DNA of 53,370 nucleotides from Candidatus Obscuribacterales bacterium (GCA_019745505.1 JAIETE010000216.1:1-53370), one strand, 5' to 3'; shown: positions 26,164 through 35,363, counted from the first letter of the stretch. The notes: a model not told the origin generated them from the letters alone. Numbers and translations: made by a program.

Positions 26164-27162
26164 ATGAGCACCAATCTCCATCGTCTAGGCGCCATCATCA
26201 AAATAATCGGCAAGCAGCCCGGCATTACTCTCAGCAAAGTGGTCAAGGCGCTCAACGACCAGGGCGTAAGTGTGACAGAGCGCACCGTCGCCAAAGATAT
26301 TCTCATCCTGAAAAATGAAATGGGCATGCTGCCTCGAAAGGATCGTCTGCGCAGCGGATATTTGCTCAGCGAGATCTTCAGTCTTTCGGACAGCGAACTC
26401 GACCTTGTACTCGACGCGATGCACACTTTTGGTGCAAAACTCAGCGATGAAGAAGCGACGGCAATGCGCGATCGACTTATCGAGCACATCAAAGAGACAG
26501 GAGGAAAAAAGGTACCGGGGCGCTCGATCAGCCACAGAACGATTTATAAAAAGACAAAAGATCAACAAGAAATCGAGAAACTTTTGCTTGCTTCAATTCG
26601 GCAGCGCTTACCGGCCGTCTATACATATAAATCGCCTCGCATTGCTCAGCCGGAAAGATGCACCGGTTATCCTCTGCTGATGTTGTTTCACGAGCGCGGC
26701 TGGTACTGCATTTTCAAAGATCAAGACCAGCAAAGATTTCATCCTCGCCGCATGGATCGAATCAGCGAATGCGCGCAGCTTCCAAAAGCACTGGTCAATA
26801 ATTCCCACGAAGAAGACATCCGAGAAGCGCAATTTCTGGTCGGAGCAGGATGGGGAATGTCCTTTCCGCGCTCGATGAAAGAGTACAAAGAAGCGGAGAA
26901 GGGTCCGCGCATTGTCGCTCGTTTCGATCGCACAAAAGCCGGCTACATTCTCGAGGCGATGGACCGCCACCCTCTGGGAAAGGTCATTCCGGCAAAAGAC
27001 GGGACAGGCGAAGTAGAGTTTCACATCAAACTTTCGAACCCGGAAGAATTTCTATTCTGGGTTCGCTCGTTCGGTTCCAAAGCCTGGATTGTAGAGCCTG
27101 AATCGCTGAGAGAAAAAGAGAAAAATGAGATTCGCCGGATGGGAAGAAGGTACGAGGACTAG
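26164..27162 (+). CDS. WYL-domain transcriptional regulator
   Basis: 332 residues. N-terminal HTH (TLSKVVKALNDQGVSVTERTVAKDILILKNE, about 18-50), a middle helical part and a WYL domain from about 165 (GYPLLMLFHERGWYCIFKD, with the W-Y residues in RGWYC). Then a C-terminal WCX-type extension. The family senses small ligands or nucleic acids and often controls defence, repair or metabolic loci. The start is the ATG at 26164, preceded by AAGAGAAAA. The target is not apparent; its downstream neighbour is a TPR protein gene that begins within four bases of its stop. Confidence 0.88.
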   Translation: MSTNLHRLGAIIKIIGKQPGITLSKVVKALNDQGVSVTERTVAKDILILKNEMGMLPRKDRLRSGYLLSEIFSLSDSELDLVLDAMHTFGAKLSDEEATAMRDRLIEHIKETGGKKVPGRSISHRTIYKKTKDQQEIEKLLLASIRQRLPAVYTYKSPRIAQPERCTGYPLLMLFHERGWYCIFKDQDQQRFHPRRMDRISECAQLPKALVNNSHEEDIREAQFLVGAGWGMSFPRSMKEYKEAEKGPRIVARFDRTKAGYILEAMDRHPLGKVIPAKDGTGEVEFHIKLSNPEEFLFWVRSFGSKAWIVEPESLREKEKNEIRRMGRRYED

Positions 27163-27165
27163 AAT

Positions 27166-28305
27166 GTGCTTACCCGAATCCGCCATGGCGAACGCCAGAA
27201 GATTTTCCTCTGGGCTACTGCCACGCTTCTATTCTTGAGCGGCGGAACAAACGCGTATGCAGAACCGCCGCTATGGAAACAAAAAAGCGACAAGGCCAGC
27301 GGGTTTGAATCTCGAAAAGAATTCGGCAAAGCCGCCGAATTGTATAAAGAGGCGCTTCGACTCTTGCCGGCAGGAGAGCAAAACGGCAAGGCAAAAATCG
27401 AAGCATCACTTGCCGCCAACCTGTTTAATTTACGCAAATACGACGAGGCACTCGCCTACGGAGAAGACGCTGCTCAAATAGCCCGCCAACTGCAACAAGA
27501 GAAAAAACTAGACCCAGATGTGCTCATCAATTTGAATTATCTGCAGGAGAATTGCAGCCAGCACAATAGAAATAATTCAGTCTACTCTGCGCGTAGCCAC
27601 GAACTGGACAATAAAGCATTCAGGCTGTCTTTGACGCTCAAACAGATGGTAAATCCGAATGATTCGAAACTGTACTACGATTGGATTACATATGCTCGCA
27701 CATTTCTTTCTCTCGGTCGCGATGCCGAAGCGGTGCAAGAGCTGAAAAAACTGCTCAAAATCCTCAGTCCGAAATCAGAGCGCTATGAAAACGTTCAGCT
27801 TTGCTTAGCCGCACTGGAATCAAAACATGGTCGACTGACAAAGCTGGAAACAGACTATATGCGCCGCGTGAAGCCGGAAGCAAAAGCAATCGCGAAAGTG
27901 GCCGAATGCAAGTTATGGGCGGCTGATTATAAGAATGCCGTGGCGCTTCTCGATAAAGCAGCCCAAAAGATCAGTAAATCACCGGACCGGAATGTTCTTG
28001 AAACAGTAGAAATCAACAGGGTTCGAGCATCGATAAAGATGGATCTTGCAGACTGGAAAGGAGCCGAGCTCTACTTGCGGCAAAACGTAGAGCTGCTGAC
28101 GAAGTACGGCAAGGAAGAGTCGATTCTCCGCGGTGCAAGACTCTTACTTGCCCATTCGCTGGACAAACAGAATCGCGTGGCGGAAGCTGATGCGATTAGG
28201 AACGGCAATTTGAAAAAGAAAGGTTCAAAGCGGAATTACGACTTCATTTTCACAGACGAAGAGCGGGCAGCACTCCAAAAGGAACGCTCACGAACGTCCA
28301 AATAA
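27166..28305 (+). CDS. Secreted TPR-repeat protein, 379 aa
   Basis: Signal peptide to about residue 31 (ATATLLFLSGGTNAYAEP). The mature part begins with a TPR (SRKEFGKAAELYKEALRLLP, about 48-68) and continues with helical pairs at about 85-105, 165-195 and 240-300. The start is GTG at 27166, with GAGG eight bases upstream (on the end of the WYL coding sequence), so translation is coupled to that gene. Function: a scaffold for protein-protein contacts, partner unknown. A GC stem (AGCCG/CGGCT, 28315-28330) lies before the convergent fhs gene. Confidence 0.85.
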   Translation: MLTRIRHGERQKIFLWATATLLFLSGGTNAYAEPPLWKQKSDKASGFESRKEFGKAAELYKEALRLLPAGEQNGKAKIEASLAANLFNLRKYDEALAYGEDAAQIARQLQQEKKLDPDVLINLNYLQENCSQHNRNNSVYSARSHELDNKAFRLSLTLKQMVNPNDSKLYYDWITYARTFLSLGRDAEAVQELKKLLKILSPKSERYENVQLCLAALESKHGRLTKLETDYMRRVKPEAKAIAKVAECKLWAADYKNAVALLDKAAQKISKSPDRNVLETVEINRVRASIKMDLADWKGAELYLRQNVELLTKYGKEESILRGARLLLAHSLDKQNRVAEADAIRNGNLKKKGSKRNYDFIFTDEERAALQKERSRTSK

Positions 28306-28344
28306 TTTCACGACAGCCGCCCGGACGGCTCCGGTTGTGGGGAG

Positions 28345-30015
28345 TTAAAACAGACCTGTTATGACACCATTGTTGTCGACATCGATGTTGAAAGCTGCAG
28401 GTTGCTTCGGCAAACCGGGCAATGTCATGATCTCACCCATCAAAGCGACTACAAATCCCGCCCCGGATGAAACTTGAAATCCTCGCACGCGCATTCTGAA
28501 GTCACGTGGCGAGTTCAACTTCTGAGGATCGTCCGATAGCGAATACTGAGTCTTGGCTACGCATACAGGCAAATTGCCGTATCCATTGCTGTTCATCCAC
28601 TTGAGTTGCTTCTCCGCTTCCTGGTCGTACTCGAGACTTTCTGCACCGTAGACTCGTTCTGCCAGCTGGTTGAGTTTTTCCTTGATCGGCAAGTCCATAT
28701 CTACAATAGGTGTGAAACTGCCCTTTTCTTCCGTCGCCTCAACAACCAGTTTTGCCAATTCCAGCGCTCCATCGCCGCCTTTGGCAAAGACGTCGGATGT
28801 TTCGCAACGCCAGCCTTTTGCGGCGCAGGCATCTTTGATCGCCTTAATTTCCTCTTCTGTGTCAGTGTGGAATTTATTGATGGCGATGACGAAGGGTACC
28901 TGAGTCATTGCGACAATGCCGGCGTGCCGCTCGACATTTGCAAAACCGACTTTCACGGCCTCGACATCCGGCTTAGACAGAGCGTCATCACTGGCGCCAC
29001 CATGAAGTTTAAGCGCTTTTACTGTTACTACTATGACAACGGCATCCGGAGCCAATTCAGGAGAGCGAGGCGCAGCGACGATGTCGCAGTATTTCTCAAA
29101 ACCTAGATCGGCACCAAAACCGGCCTCGGTTACGACAATCTCGGACGTGCGCAATGCGATGCGCGTAGCAAGAACACTGGAACATCCGTGTGCAATGTTG
29201 CCGAATGGACCGCCGTGCACGAATGCCGGTGTGTTTTCGAAAGTCTGAACGATGTTGGGTCTCAGGGCATCGCGCAACAACGCAGCCATGGAGCCGACGC
29301 CGCCAATATCGGCAGCACGAATCGGTTTTCCTTTCGTAGTCTGTCCAACCAGAATATTCGATAGACGCACCTTTAGATCATCCATCGAATCGGCAAGACA
29401 AAGTATCGCCATCACTTCCGACGCCGCGGTGATCAAATAGCTTGATTGACGCGGGTAGCCATTTCCTTTGCCGCCCAGTCCCTGCACGATATCTCTCAAG
29501 GCACGCTCGTTCATGTCCATTGCGCGCTTGAATTGAATCGTTCGCGAATCAAAGTTCAACTGATTGCCGTAGAAAATATGATTGTCCGCTATTGCGGCGA
29601 GCAGATTGTTGGCGGTGGTGATGGCGTGCAAATCGCCCGTGCAATGCAGGTTTATGTCGACCATCGGAACGAGTTGTGCTTTTCCACCGCCCGTTCCGCC
29701 GCCTTTCATGCCGAACACCGGGCCAAGTGAAGGTTCGCGAAGTGCTGCAATTGATTTCTTCCCGAGTTTCCACAACGCCTGCGCCAAGCCTATGCTGGTT
29801 GTGGTTTTACCTTCACCGGCCTTCGTCGGTGTTATGGCGGTGACAAGAACAAGCTTCCCACGTTTGTCCTTGGCACTAAGCAGCCGTGACATCGCCTCGT
29901 ATGTGATTTTGGCTTTGCCCAGACCGAACTGTTCAATATCCTCTTTCTCAAGCCCCAATGCCTGTGCGATTTCCTCAATCGGCGCCAGCGTGCCCACATT
30001 GACTCCTTCGGCCAT
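28345..30015 (-). CDS. fhs: Formate-tetrahydrofolate ligase
   Basis: 556 residues of the ATP-dependent enzyme that makes 10-formyl-tetrahydrofolate from formate, feeding one-carbon metabolism. The P-loop is TPTKAGEGKTTTSIGL (about 63-78). Other signatures: REPSLGPVFGMKGGGTGGG (about 96-114), VDINLHCTGDLHAIT, TRIALRTSEIVVTEAGFGAD and PGLPKQPAA near the C-terminus. GGAGAGG lies eight bases before the ATG. It is a single-gene unit, convergent with the TPR gene and divergent from the TerC-family gene. Confidence 0.98.
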   Translation of the reverse strand: MAEGVNVGTLAPIEEIAQALGLEKEDIEQFGLGKAKITYEAMSRLLSAKDKRGKLVLVTAITPTKAGEGKTTTSIGLAQALWKLGKKSIAALREPSLGPVFGMKGGGTGGGKAQLVPMVDINLHCTGDLHAITTANNLLAAIADNHIFYGNQLNFDSRTIQFKRAMDMNERALRDIVQGLGGKGNGYPRQSSYLITAASEVMAILCLADSMDDLKVRLSNILVGQTTKGKPIRAADIGGVGSMAALLRDALRPNIVQTFENTPAFVHGGPFGNIAHGCSSVLATRIALRTSEIVVTEAGFGADLGFEKYCDIVAAPRSPELAPDAVVIVVTVKALKLHGGASDDALSKPDVEAVKVGFANVERHAGIVAMTQVPFVIAINKFHTDTEEEIKAIKDACAAKGWRCETSDVFAKGGDGALELAKLVVEATEEKGSFTPIVDMDLPIKEKLNQLAERVYGAESLEYDQEAEKQLKWMNSNGYGNLPVCVAKTQYSLSDDPQKLNSPRDFRMRVRGFQVSSGAGFVVALMGEIMTLPGLPKQPAAFNIDVDNNGVITGLF

Positions 30016-30189
30016 TTTCCTCTCTCCTGGGAAGATCGATGTCTCAGTGCCATAGAGTACTAAATTCCTTGAGTCGCTGGGATTATTAAGTCAGGATTAC
30101 GAAATATACAATTGTCAAGCACCGCGATGTACAAAGGTAGTACCGGGAATTTTGACGTCAAAGCGCTCTTCGATAAACAAAACGAATCT

Positions 30190-30209
30190 CCTCCAATCAA
30201 CAAAGGAGG
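30190..30209 (+). promoter_or_regulatory. Shine-Dalgarno-sequestering hairpin of the TerC-family gene
   Basis: CCTCC (30190-30194) is complementary to GGAGG (30205-30209), the ribosome binding site six bases before the ATG. The 10-base loop is AATCAACAAA. In the folded form the site would be masked. Confidence 0.5.
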
Positions 30210-30215
30210 TGCGAT

Positions 30216-31028
30216 ATGTCCTGGCTCGCTCAGCCAGAAGCGCTCGCGCTTTTGCTCCTCTTGTCGACTCTGGAATTAATTCTCAGCGTCGACAATCATG
30301 CTCTCGTCACAACGATGACTGATAGCCTGGATGAAAACAGGCGAAGGGTTGTGCATGCGTTTGCCTTCGGTGGAACTTTATTGGTGAGAACAGCCCTGCT
30401 TGTCGGATTGTTCAAACTCATGCAGTCGCACACTCTGGCGATCACATTATTCGGCGACAAACTCGAGGCACGTCAGATCGTGCTGATTCTCGGGGGTGCC
30501 TTCCTGATATTGAAGAGCGCAATGGAGATTATTGCGCATGTGACGCAGAAACCGCAGAATCCGCCCGAGCCTCTATCAAAGCAATGTCTACTGCTGACTG
30601 CACAGATCATTATCATCGATGTAATTCTTTCGATCGATTCGATGATGGCCGCACTTGCTGTGGCAAACGACTTTCGGATTATCATTACCGCGCTCGTGCT
30701 GGCACAAGTGGTGATGATGATGTTCGGCCACAAAATTCAAGCAATGCTGTACTCAGCGCCTACACTTGAAACAGTGGCTCTAGTCGTACTCCACGCAGTC
30801 GGGTGGATATCTGTGCTCGAGGGAACAGGGGTACGGGTTCCTGAAACACACTTGTTTATTGCCGCCGGCGCCGCCACAGTGATTGAGGTCATAAATCTCA
30901 AGCTGCTCGCAACACTGGCGAAATCTAACCGAACCAACTGTTCTTCCACTATTCAACCCAATTACAAAAAAACAGATCGCGATAGGGGGGTGAAACAGAA
31001 AGTCGTTGTCTCAACGTCCAACAATTAG
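30216..31028 (+). CDS. TerC-family integral membrane protein
   Basis: 270 residues with seven to eight membrane helices. Typical TerC motifs: LSVDNHALV (about 24-32), with the acidic residues thought to bind metal, and the second repeat ILSIDSMMAALAV (about 140-152). The final 30 residues are hydrophilic. TerC-family proteins export or handle divalent metal ions (manganese in several cases). AAAGGAGGTG precedes the ATG at a good distance but can pair with an upstream CCTCC. I saw no match to the yybP-ykoY motif in the 200-base leader. Confidence 0.9.
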   Translation: MSWLAQPEALALLLLLSTLELILSVDNHALVTTMTDSLDENRRRVVHAFAFGGTLLVRTALLVGLFKLMQSHTLAITLFGDKLEARQIVLILGGAFLILKSAMEIIAHVTQKPQNPPEPLSKQCLLLTAQIIIIDVILSIDSMMAALAVANDFRIIITALVLAQVVMMMFGHKIQAMLYSAPTLETVALVVLHAVGWISVLEGTGVRVPETHLFIAAGAATVIEVINLKLLATLAKSNRTNCSSTIQPNYKKTDRDRGVKQKVVVSTSNN

Positions 31029-31090
31029 CGCCAAAACTGTCGCAACGCTCACGTTGCCGGTCGGGGCGATGCCCAGCATCGCCCGGCGCT
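31027..31090. repeat. Compact three-way-junction palindrome between convergent genes
   Basis: Nested perfect pairings: outer stem AGCGCC (31027-31032) with GGCGCT (31085-31090); inner hairpin 1, GCAACG-CTCA-CGTTGC (31042-31057); inner hairpin 2, GGGCGATGC-CCA-GCATCGCCC (31064-31084). It starts at the terC stop and ends six bases before the stop of the TPR gene. It may act as a bidirectional terminator or be a mobile palindromic repeat. Confidence 0.7.
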
Positions 31091-31096
31091 GATTGT

Positions 31097-31441
31097 TTAC
31101 GCAGTGGCTGCTTGCAATTCGGGGAGTTCGTCTTCTTCACTGCCATTGCGAATGGAATCGATGAGAAGAACAATCTCCTGCGAATCATAATCTCGTTCGG
31201 TAGTGTCATCCTGCAACAGTGTCAAAAGTCTGTTGAGGACATGCTCCGCTTCACTGTTCTTGTCCAATGCGCATTGAATCATGCCGAGGTTATAGAGATA
31301 GTCAGCCAATTCCGGATGATCTTCGCCTACAGCCTTTTCCTGCATAACCAGAGCCTTTTTGTACAAGCGCTCAGCTTTGCGATACTCGCCGCGCTCTTCC
31401 AGCATTTCAGCCTTAACGACTACATCAGCGATATTTTTCAT
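31097..31441 (-). CDS. Small TPR protein, 114 aa
   Basis: About two and a half TPR units: EERGEYRKAERLYKKALVMQEKAVG (about 16-40), HPELADYLYNLGMIQCALDKNSEAEHVLNRL (about 42-70) and an acidic C-terminal helix. No signal peptide, so cytoplasmic. Similar to the kinesin-light-chain-like TPR group. AAGGAGG precedes its ATG. It is a single-gene unit that converges on terC. Confidence 0.85.
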   Translation of the reverse strand: MKNIADVVVKAEMLEERGEYRKAERLYKKALVMQEKAVGEDHPELADYLYNLGMIQCALDKNSEAEHVLNRLLTLLQDDTTERDYDSQEIVLLIDSIRNGSEEDELPELQAATA

Positions 31442-32197
31442 GAATGCCTCCTTCGCTGGAATTATCCAGCAATTCGGCGTGGGGACGCGAGCACCGCCCG
31501 TGCCACCACACCGGTGGAACTAAACGTTGTTTCGATATGTTCCGTTGTTTGTTTTAAGTTGCGGACCGCTCGTCGATCAAGTGCACCGAAGTGTCTTATC
31601 GACTTTTGCATCTAGCCTGTTTGCGAAGACCCTTTTTGAGTTCGTCCCGAACGGTCGACAAAACAGTGCATCGAGTGCGGATATAAAGCGGTTTCTGTTG
31701 TGTTTATGATAAGCCCGCTCTCACAATTAATGCAATACAGTCCAACACATCTATTCCGCATAACGGCACGATATATCGAGTCTCGAAAGGCTGATTTTCA
31801 GCCGCTTTCCAAACTAACTACTTAACGCGGTAGAGAAGCACGTTTAATCAAAACCCCCACCATTTAATCAATTCAAGACTAAATTTCTAATTGTATCGAC
31901 GAAATGAAACGCAGTCACAATGCGGGTTTTGCAACAACAGACCGACTTTCGAGCGAATAAAAGCCTAACGTATATCGATTAGGATTTCATGTCGTGCTCC
32001 CACGCCGAGATTCGCTCATCATCAAGGTCTTCACTATGCACGTTAGTAGTGTATTTGTTGAAAAAGACAGTCTAAAAATGCGCGCCTGTCCGAAAATACA
32101 TCTACGAAAACAGGCAGTAGAAGCTAATTTACAACCAATCGAGCGGCAAACTCTTTTCCTTCTATATGTAGAATGCCGGCCGGATAGATTAGACTAA
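31442..32197. other. Long non-coding stretch (756 bp)
   Basis: No convincing gene on either strand; stops are dense and possible frames lack ribosome binding sites. Visible structure: hairpin GGCTGA-TTT-TCAGCC (31789-31803), the 9-base direct repeat TTTAATCAA at 31843 and 31863 (20-base spacing) and the inverted repeat CCTAA-N10-TTAGG (31964-31983). The A/T content rises from about 31.7 kb. It borders the accessory-looking region to the right. Confidence 0.5.
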
Positions 32198-32881
32198 TTG
32201 GCGAAAGGCGCAGCAACAGGACAGGCAGCGCCAATTTCGGATGACTTGCCAACCATGCCAGTAGCGAAAGACTCAACAACACTGATTGCGCGCCATATCC
32301 AAGACTTGAAAGGCTGCACGGCCTGCCCTCTCATGATTGGTCCCGTAGTCACGCACCGACCGATTCTCAGCAAGATCTACCTTATAGGGCAGGCGCCGGG
32401 ACCGCGCGAAGGGGAAATGGGCCGTCCATTTGCCTGGACAGCCGGCAAAACCCTCTTCAAATGGTTCGATTCCATCGGCGTGGACGAAGAGACTTTCAGG
32501 CAGAAAGTGTATATGTCCGCTGTATGCCGTTGTTTTCCCGGTAAAGCAAAAACCGGCGGAGACCGAGTGCCCAATGACCTAGAGATCAAGAATTGCAGCA
32601 ATTGGATGCAGAAAGAGTTTGATTTGCTGCACCCGGAGCTTGTCATTCCCGTCGGCAAGTTGGCAATCGAGCAGCTCTTCGGAAAAACACAATTGGCGAA
32701 TATTATAGGAACCAAGCATAAACACAAAGCCTTCGGACACTCTTTCGACGTGATCCCTTTGCCGCATCCGTCCGGCGCATCCACGTGGCATCGCATGGAG
32801 CCTGGCAAAACATTGCTGGCGCAAGCGCTGGCGCTCATCGCAGAAGAGCCTTACTGGAAAGCTATCGCCAGACCGAAATAA
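32198..32881 (+). CDS. Uracil-DNA glycosylase-family protein with Fe-S-type cysteines
   Basis: 227 residues. The UDG motif A is IGQAPGPREGEMGRPFAW (about 63-80), and motif B is LPHPSGASTW (about 192-201). Cysteines at C40/C43 (CTAC), C110, C112 and C133 resemble the four-cysteine Fe-S set of family 4/5 UDGs. Length fits these families. It should remove uracil from DNA, though family 4 and UdgX-like specificities cannot be told apart here. The start is uncertain: TTG at 32198 has no good site, and an in-frame ATG at 32255 would still retain all motifs. A hairpin (AGCCTT-CAA-AAGGCT, 32897-32911) follows. Confidence 0.85.
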   Translation: MAKGAATGQAAPISDDLPTMPVAKDSTTLIARHIQDLKGCTACPLMIGPVVTHRPILSKIYLIGQAPGPREGEMGRPFAWTAGKTLFKWFDSIGVDEETFRQKVYMSAVCRCFPGKAKTGGDRVPNDLEIKNCSNWMQKEFDLLHPELVIPVGKLAIEQLFGKTQLANIIGTKHKHKAFGHSFDVIPLPHPSGASTWHRMEPGKTLLAQALALIAEEPYWKAIARPK

Positions 32882-33116
32882 TTTCGGACGCATTGAAGCC
32901 TTCAAAAGGCTGAAACATTGATCTCACCTTTGATGGAAACTGAATCTTCGGCGGCACGTGATTCTATGCTCCTCACGGTTATGTGGCGCGCCACACAACT
33001 GCAAATTTTGTTGCCTATTTGATTATGTGTGGCCTTCGGCGAGGTCGATATCACACTCGTAACGGGGTGTACTCTATACATTGGCAGTTCTCCGAAAAGC
33101 TCCAATACTAGTGGTG

Positions 33117-33554
33117 TCAATCATAGGAGTAGCCAGCAAAGAAAATCTCTGTTGGCGATTCGCCATCGTATAGAACGATATAAATTGCAGAGCCTCGACC
33201 AATACCTCTATACATCTCGTTCAAGGCACGTTTGTTGGATTTGATCATTTCGCGAGAGGGTTTGTTGGTCCCATAGAGTTCTATTAATCGTTGATCAGTA
33301 AGTGGATAAGCAATTCCGCAGTCTGGTTCGAGACCATTATCAGGTACGGAACTAATCTCTTCGATATCCAGAATGGAACATGTACCGTCTGCGTCAGCAT
33401 CTTCCATTGCCTCTTCGATCGAATCATGTAGCGGACCTGAGTCTCCACCACCGTTATAACGGCCAGCCTGGAATTCTCTCTCTCTCGTTTCTCTAAGCGC
33501 TTTCTTCAAATCTGGTTGGTAGGGTGTAAAACAATCCCAAGGTTCTGCTCCCAT
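33117..33554 (-). CDS. Hypothetical protein, 145 aa
   Basis: A soluble acidic protein. The N-terminus MGAEPWDCFTPYQPD leads into a helix (LKKALRETREREFQAGRY), then an acidic loop (EDADADGTCSILDIEEI) and a basic half with LNEMYRGIGRGSAIYIVLYD. I recall similar unnamed proteins in other soil bacteria but cannot name a family. AGGAG is nine bases before its ATG. It is the downstream member of a pair with the 203-aa gene, 50 bases apart, in a region with lower G/C than the flanks. Confidence 0.7.
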   Translation of the reverse strand: MGAEPWDCFTPYQPDLKKALRETREREFQAGRYNGGGDSGPLHDSIEEAMEDADADGTCSILDIEEISSVPDNGLEPDCGIAYPLTDQRLIELYGTNKPSREMIKSNKRALNEMYRGIGRGSAIYIVLYDGESPTEIFFAGYSYD

Positions 33555-33604
33555 GATGACTAGCTCCTGAATGAACGTCTTATAGCAAGCTTATAGCCAG
33601 TCGA

Positions 33605-34216
33605 TTACTGTCTCTCCTTCTTGGTACGGCGATTGAAGAGAGCACCGACAGCTTCTAATCCCCCATTGTCAGCTGCCGCCAAAGAAGCCATGAGATCGTT
33701 ACGCACAGAGACCCAGAATTCATGCAAAAAACTCGATTGTCCGCCCTCTTGTACAGGCAGAACCTCCACAGTGAATGTATCAACTCCGAGCGCATTGCCT
33801 CTAGCTTCCATTTCAATGTTCACCTGGTTATTGAATGAAAAATCAGGGCAATCAGCCCGGAGAATTCCTGGTTCGGAAAATTTCGCTTTGCATTCTTTAG
33901 GCATTCCAAACGGAATTGGAATGAGATTGAAACTCCAGTCAGTCAAAAGCGCTCGTTGAATGGCACCGCCCTTGATGACGATGCTAACACCTTTGCATTG
34001 ACCACCGAAGTTGTATATCGCGATCGTTCGTCCAGGAGTTTCATAAAAGTCGCTCAGCATGGATTCGTTATCAAGCTCCATGTCGACCGTATCTTTGGAG
34101 AATTTCTCCCTCCATTCCTGCTCGTACTCCTCTAACTCAGAAGCATCCTCACAATTCTGTCTCATATAAGTGAGTCCATCGACAAGGTTGGGCAGCTCCT
34201 CGTTCTGATCTGACAT
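33605..34216 (-). CDS. Hypothetical protein, 203 aa
   Basis: No family recognised. A helical acidic N-terminus (about 1-50) precedes a beta-rich body (about 60-160) and an Ala-rich helical tail. The segment TIAIYNFGGQCKGVSIVIKGG suggests a compact beta sheet. GGAGAACTAA precedes the ATG. It is the upstream member of a pair with the 145-aa gene. The adjacency of two unknown soluble proteins and the recombinase relic next door suggest accessory cargo, but no toxin/antitoxin motif is visible. Confidence 0.7.
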   Translation of the reverse strand: MSDQNEELPNLVDGLTYMRQNCEDASELEEYEQEWREKFSKDTVDMELDNESMLSDFYETPGRTIAIYNFGGQCKGVSIVIKGGAIQRALLTDWSFNLIPIPFGMPKECKAKFSEPGILRADCPDFSFNNQVNIEMEARGNALGVDTFTVEVLPVQEGGQSSFLHEFWVSVRNDLMASLAAADNGGLEAVGALFNRRTKKERQ

Positions 34217-34451
34217 TTAGTTCTCCTTTCGGTCTTTAGGCTTTTGCACAATCCAAAGGCGCCAAGTTCAGTTTACCCAGACACCTATAATTACCACTCC
34301 TCGACAACAAGGTTCTGACTACCCCATATCCTGCAAAGGAGCGATGCCACCAACCGAATCCCACCCCTGATTATCAAGGAAATTGACGCAGGGCTAATCT
34401 GAAGCTTTGCGACACAACTTCTTTCAAAGGTTCTTTTGAAAGGAGGCCTTT

Positions 34452-35254
34452 ATGTTGGAAGACTATTTTGTGAGACCGAAAACTCTTGATCGAATCCGAC
34501 AGTCCTTGATCGCAGGTAGCATTGAGAAATATCTAGCTTGGATGGAAGAACATGGAATTTCAAACAGACGATACATCGCAGAGCCCCTTTATTAGTCCAG
34601 TTTGGCGAGTATGCAAATGAGCGCGGAGCCAAAACTATTGGGGACCTTCCAAGCCACATGTCAGACTTTGCTCACTGTTGGGAACAGCGACGCCATTGTT
34701 GCAGGACCGCCGCTCGACGAAAGACTCTCAGCAGAGAAATTCGTAGCTGTATTCGCCAGATGCTATCGGTTGTTCTACCTGGCTATGATGGTCGTTCTCG
34801 GAGTCGCCGAACTTATGCTCCGCGATTTCATTTTACCGGGGATTTTTTCAGGTTCTTGACGCAAAAGCGCGGACCAAGCAAAGCGTCAATGCGGTTTAGT
34901 TCCGACCCTGTCTTCACCGCCCTCGGAGACAAGCGAGCATTGTCCAGGACCACGATCACTAATGTGATTCGCAGATGGCTTGGTCATGTCAGCCTAGATA
35001 CGACAAATCGCTATCCAGAAATCAACATGCGAATGAAGGAGGAAGCCCTAAAAGCATGCTTGCCACCGACATCAAATGATACATGTCACGTTGATGCTCG
35101 ATGGCGAGATGATTCCGCTCTGCTGAGATGGCTCGATTCTATCGATATTGAAAGGTGCATTCGGAACAAGATGTTCCATGGTTTGTGCACTCTTCGATTG
35201 ATCCGTTTTTTGACAAAGAAAGGGTGGCGAAAGCCAGCATCCATGGGTGTTTAA
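34452..35254 (+). pseudogene. Tyrosine recombinase (integrase) remnant, frameshifted and internally deleted
   Basis: AGGAGG (34441-34446) precedes an ATG at 34452. The N-terminal sequence MLEDYFVRPKTLDRIR is typical of a family of phage-type integrases. The frame runs into TAG at about 34593-34595; the continuation is in another frame from about 34577 (LLVQFGEYANERGAK, a core-binding segment). After FFRFLTQKRGPSKASM the expected catalytic middle is missing, and the sequence resumes at a C-terminal part with IRRWLGHVSLDTTNRYPEI, where the family keeps its last catalytic residues. The H-x-x-R block is absent. Two lesions make it non-functional. Confidence 0.8.
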
Positions 35255-35271
35255 GGAATCATGAAAATAAT

Positions 35272-35299
35272 TTGACAACGCCCATGTCATGATTATACT
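35272..35299 (+). promoter_or_regulatory. Sigma-70-type promoter upstream of the 121-aa gene
   Basis: -35 TTGACA (35272-35277), 16-base spacer, -10 TATACT (35294-35299). This is the best match to the consensus in the window. The start codon at 35364 lies 65 bases downstream. Confidence 0.7.
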
Positions 35300-35363
35300 T
35301 GCACGTATCTGGATTTGCAGATATTCAAAACTTTGAAAGCTTTACGACAGAGGAGAGAAAACA

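Noticed and set aside
30016-30215. yybP-ykoY (manganese) riboswitch before the TerC-family gene
   Set aside because: The conserved motif elements are not recognisable in the leader; only the masking hairpin can be supported.
31527-31709. 60-codon plus-strand frame in the 31.4-32.2 kb gap
   Set aside because: No ribosome binding site, odd composition and no match to any family.
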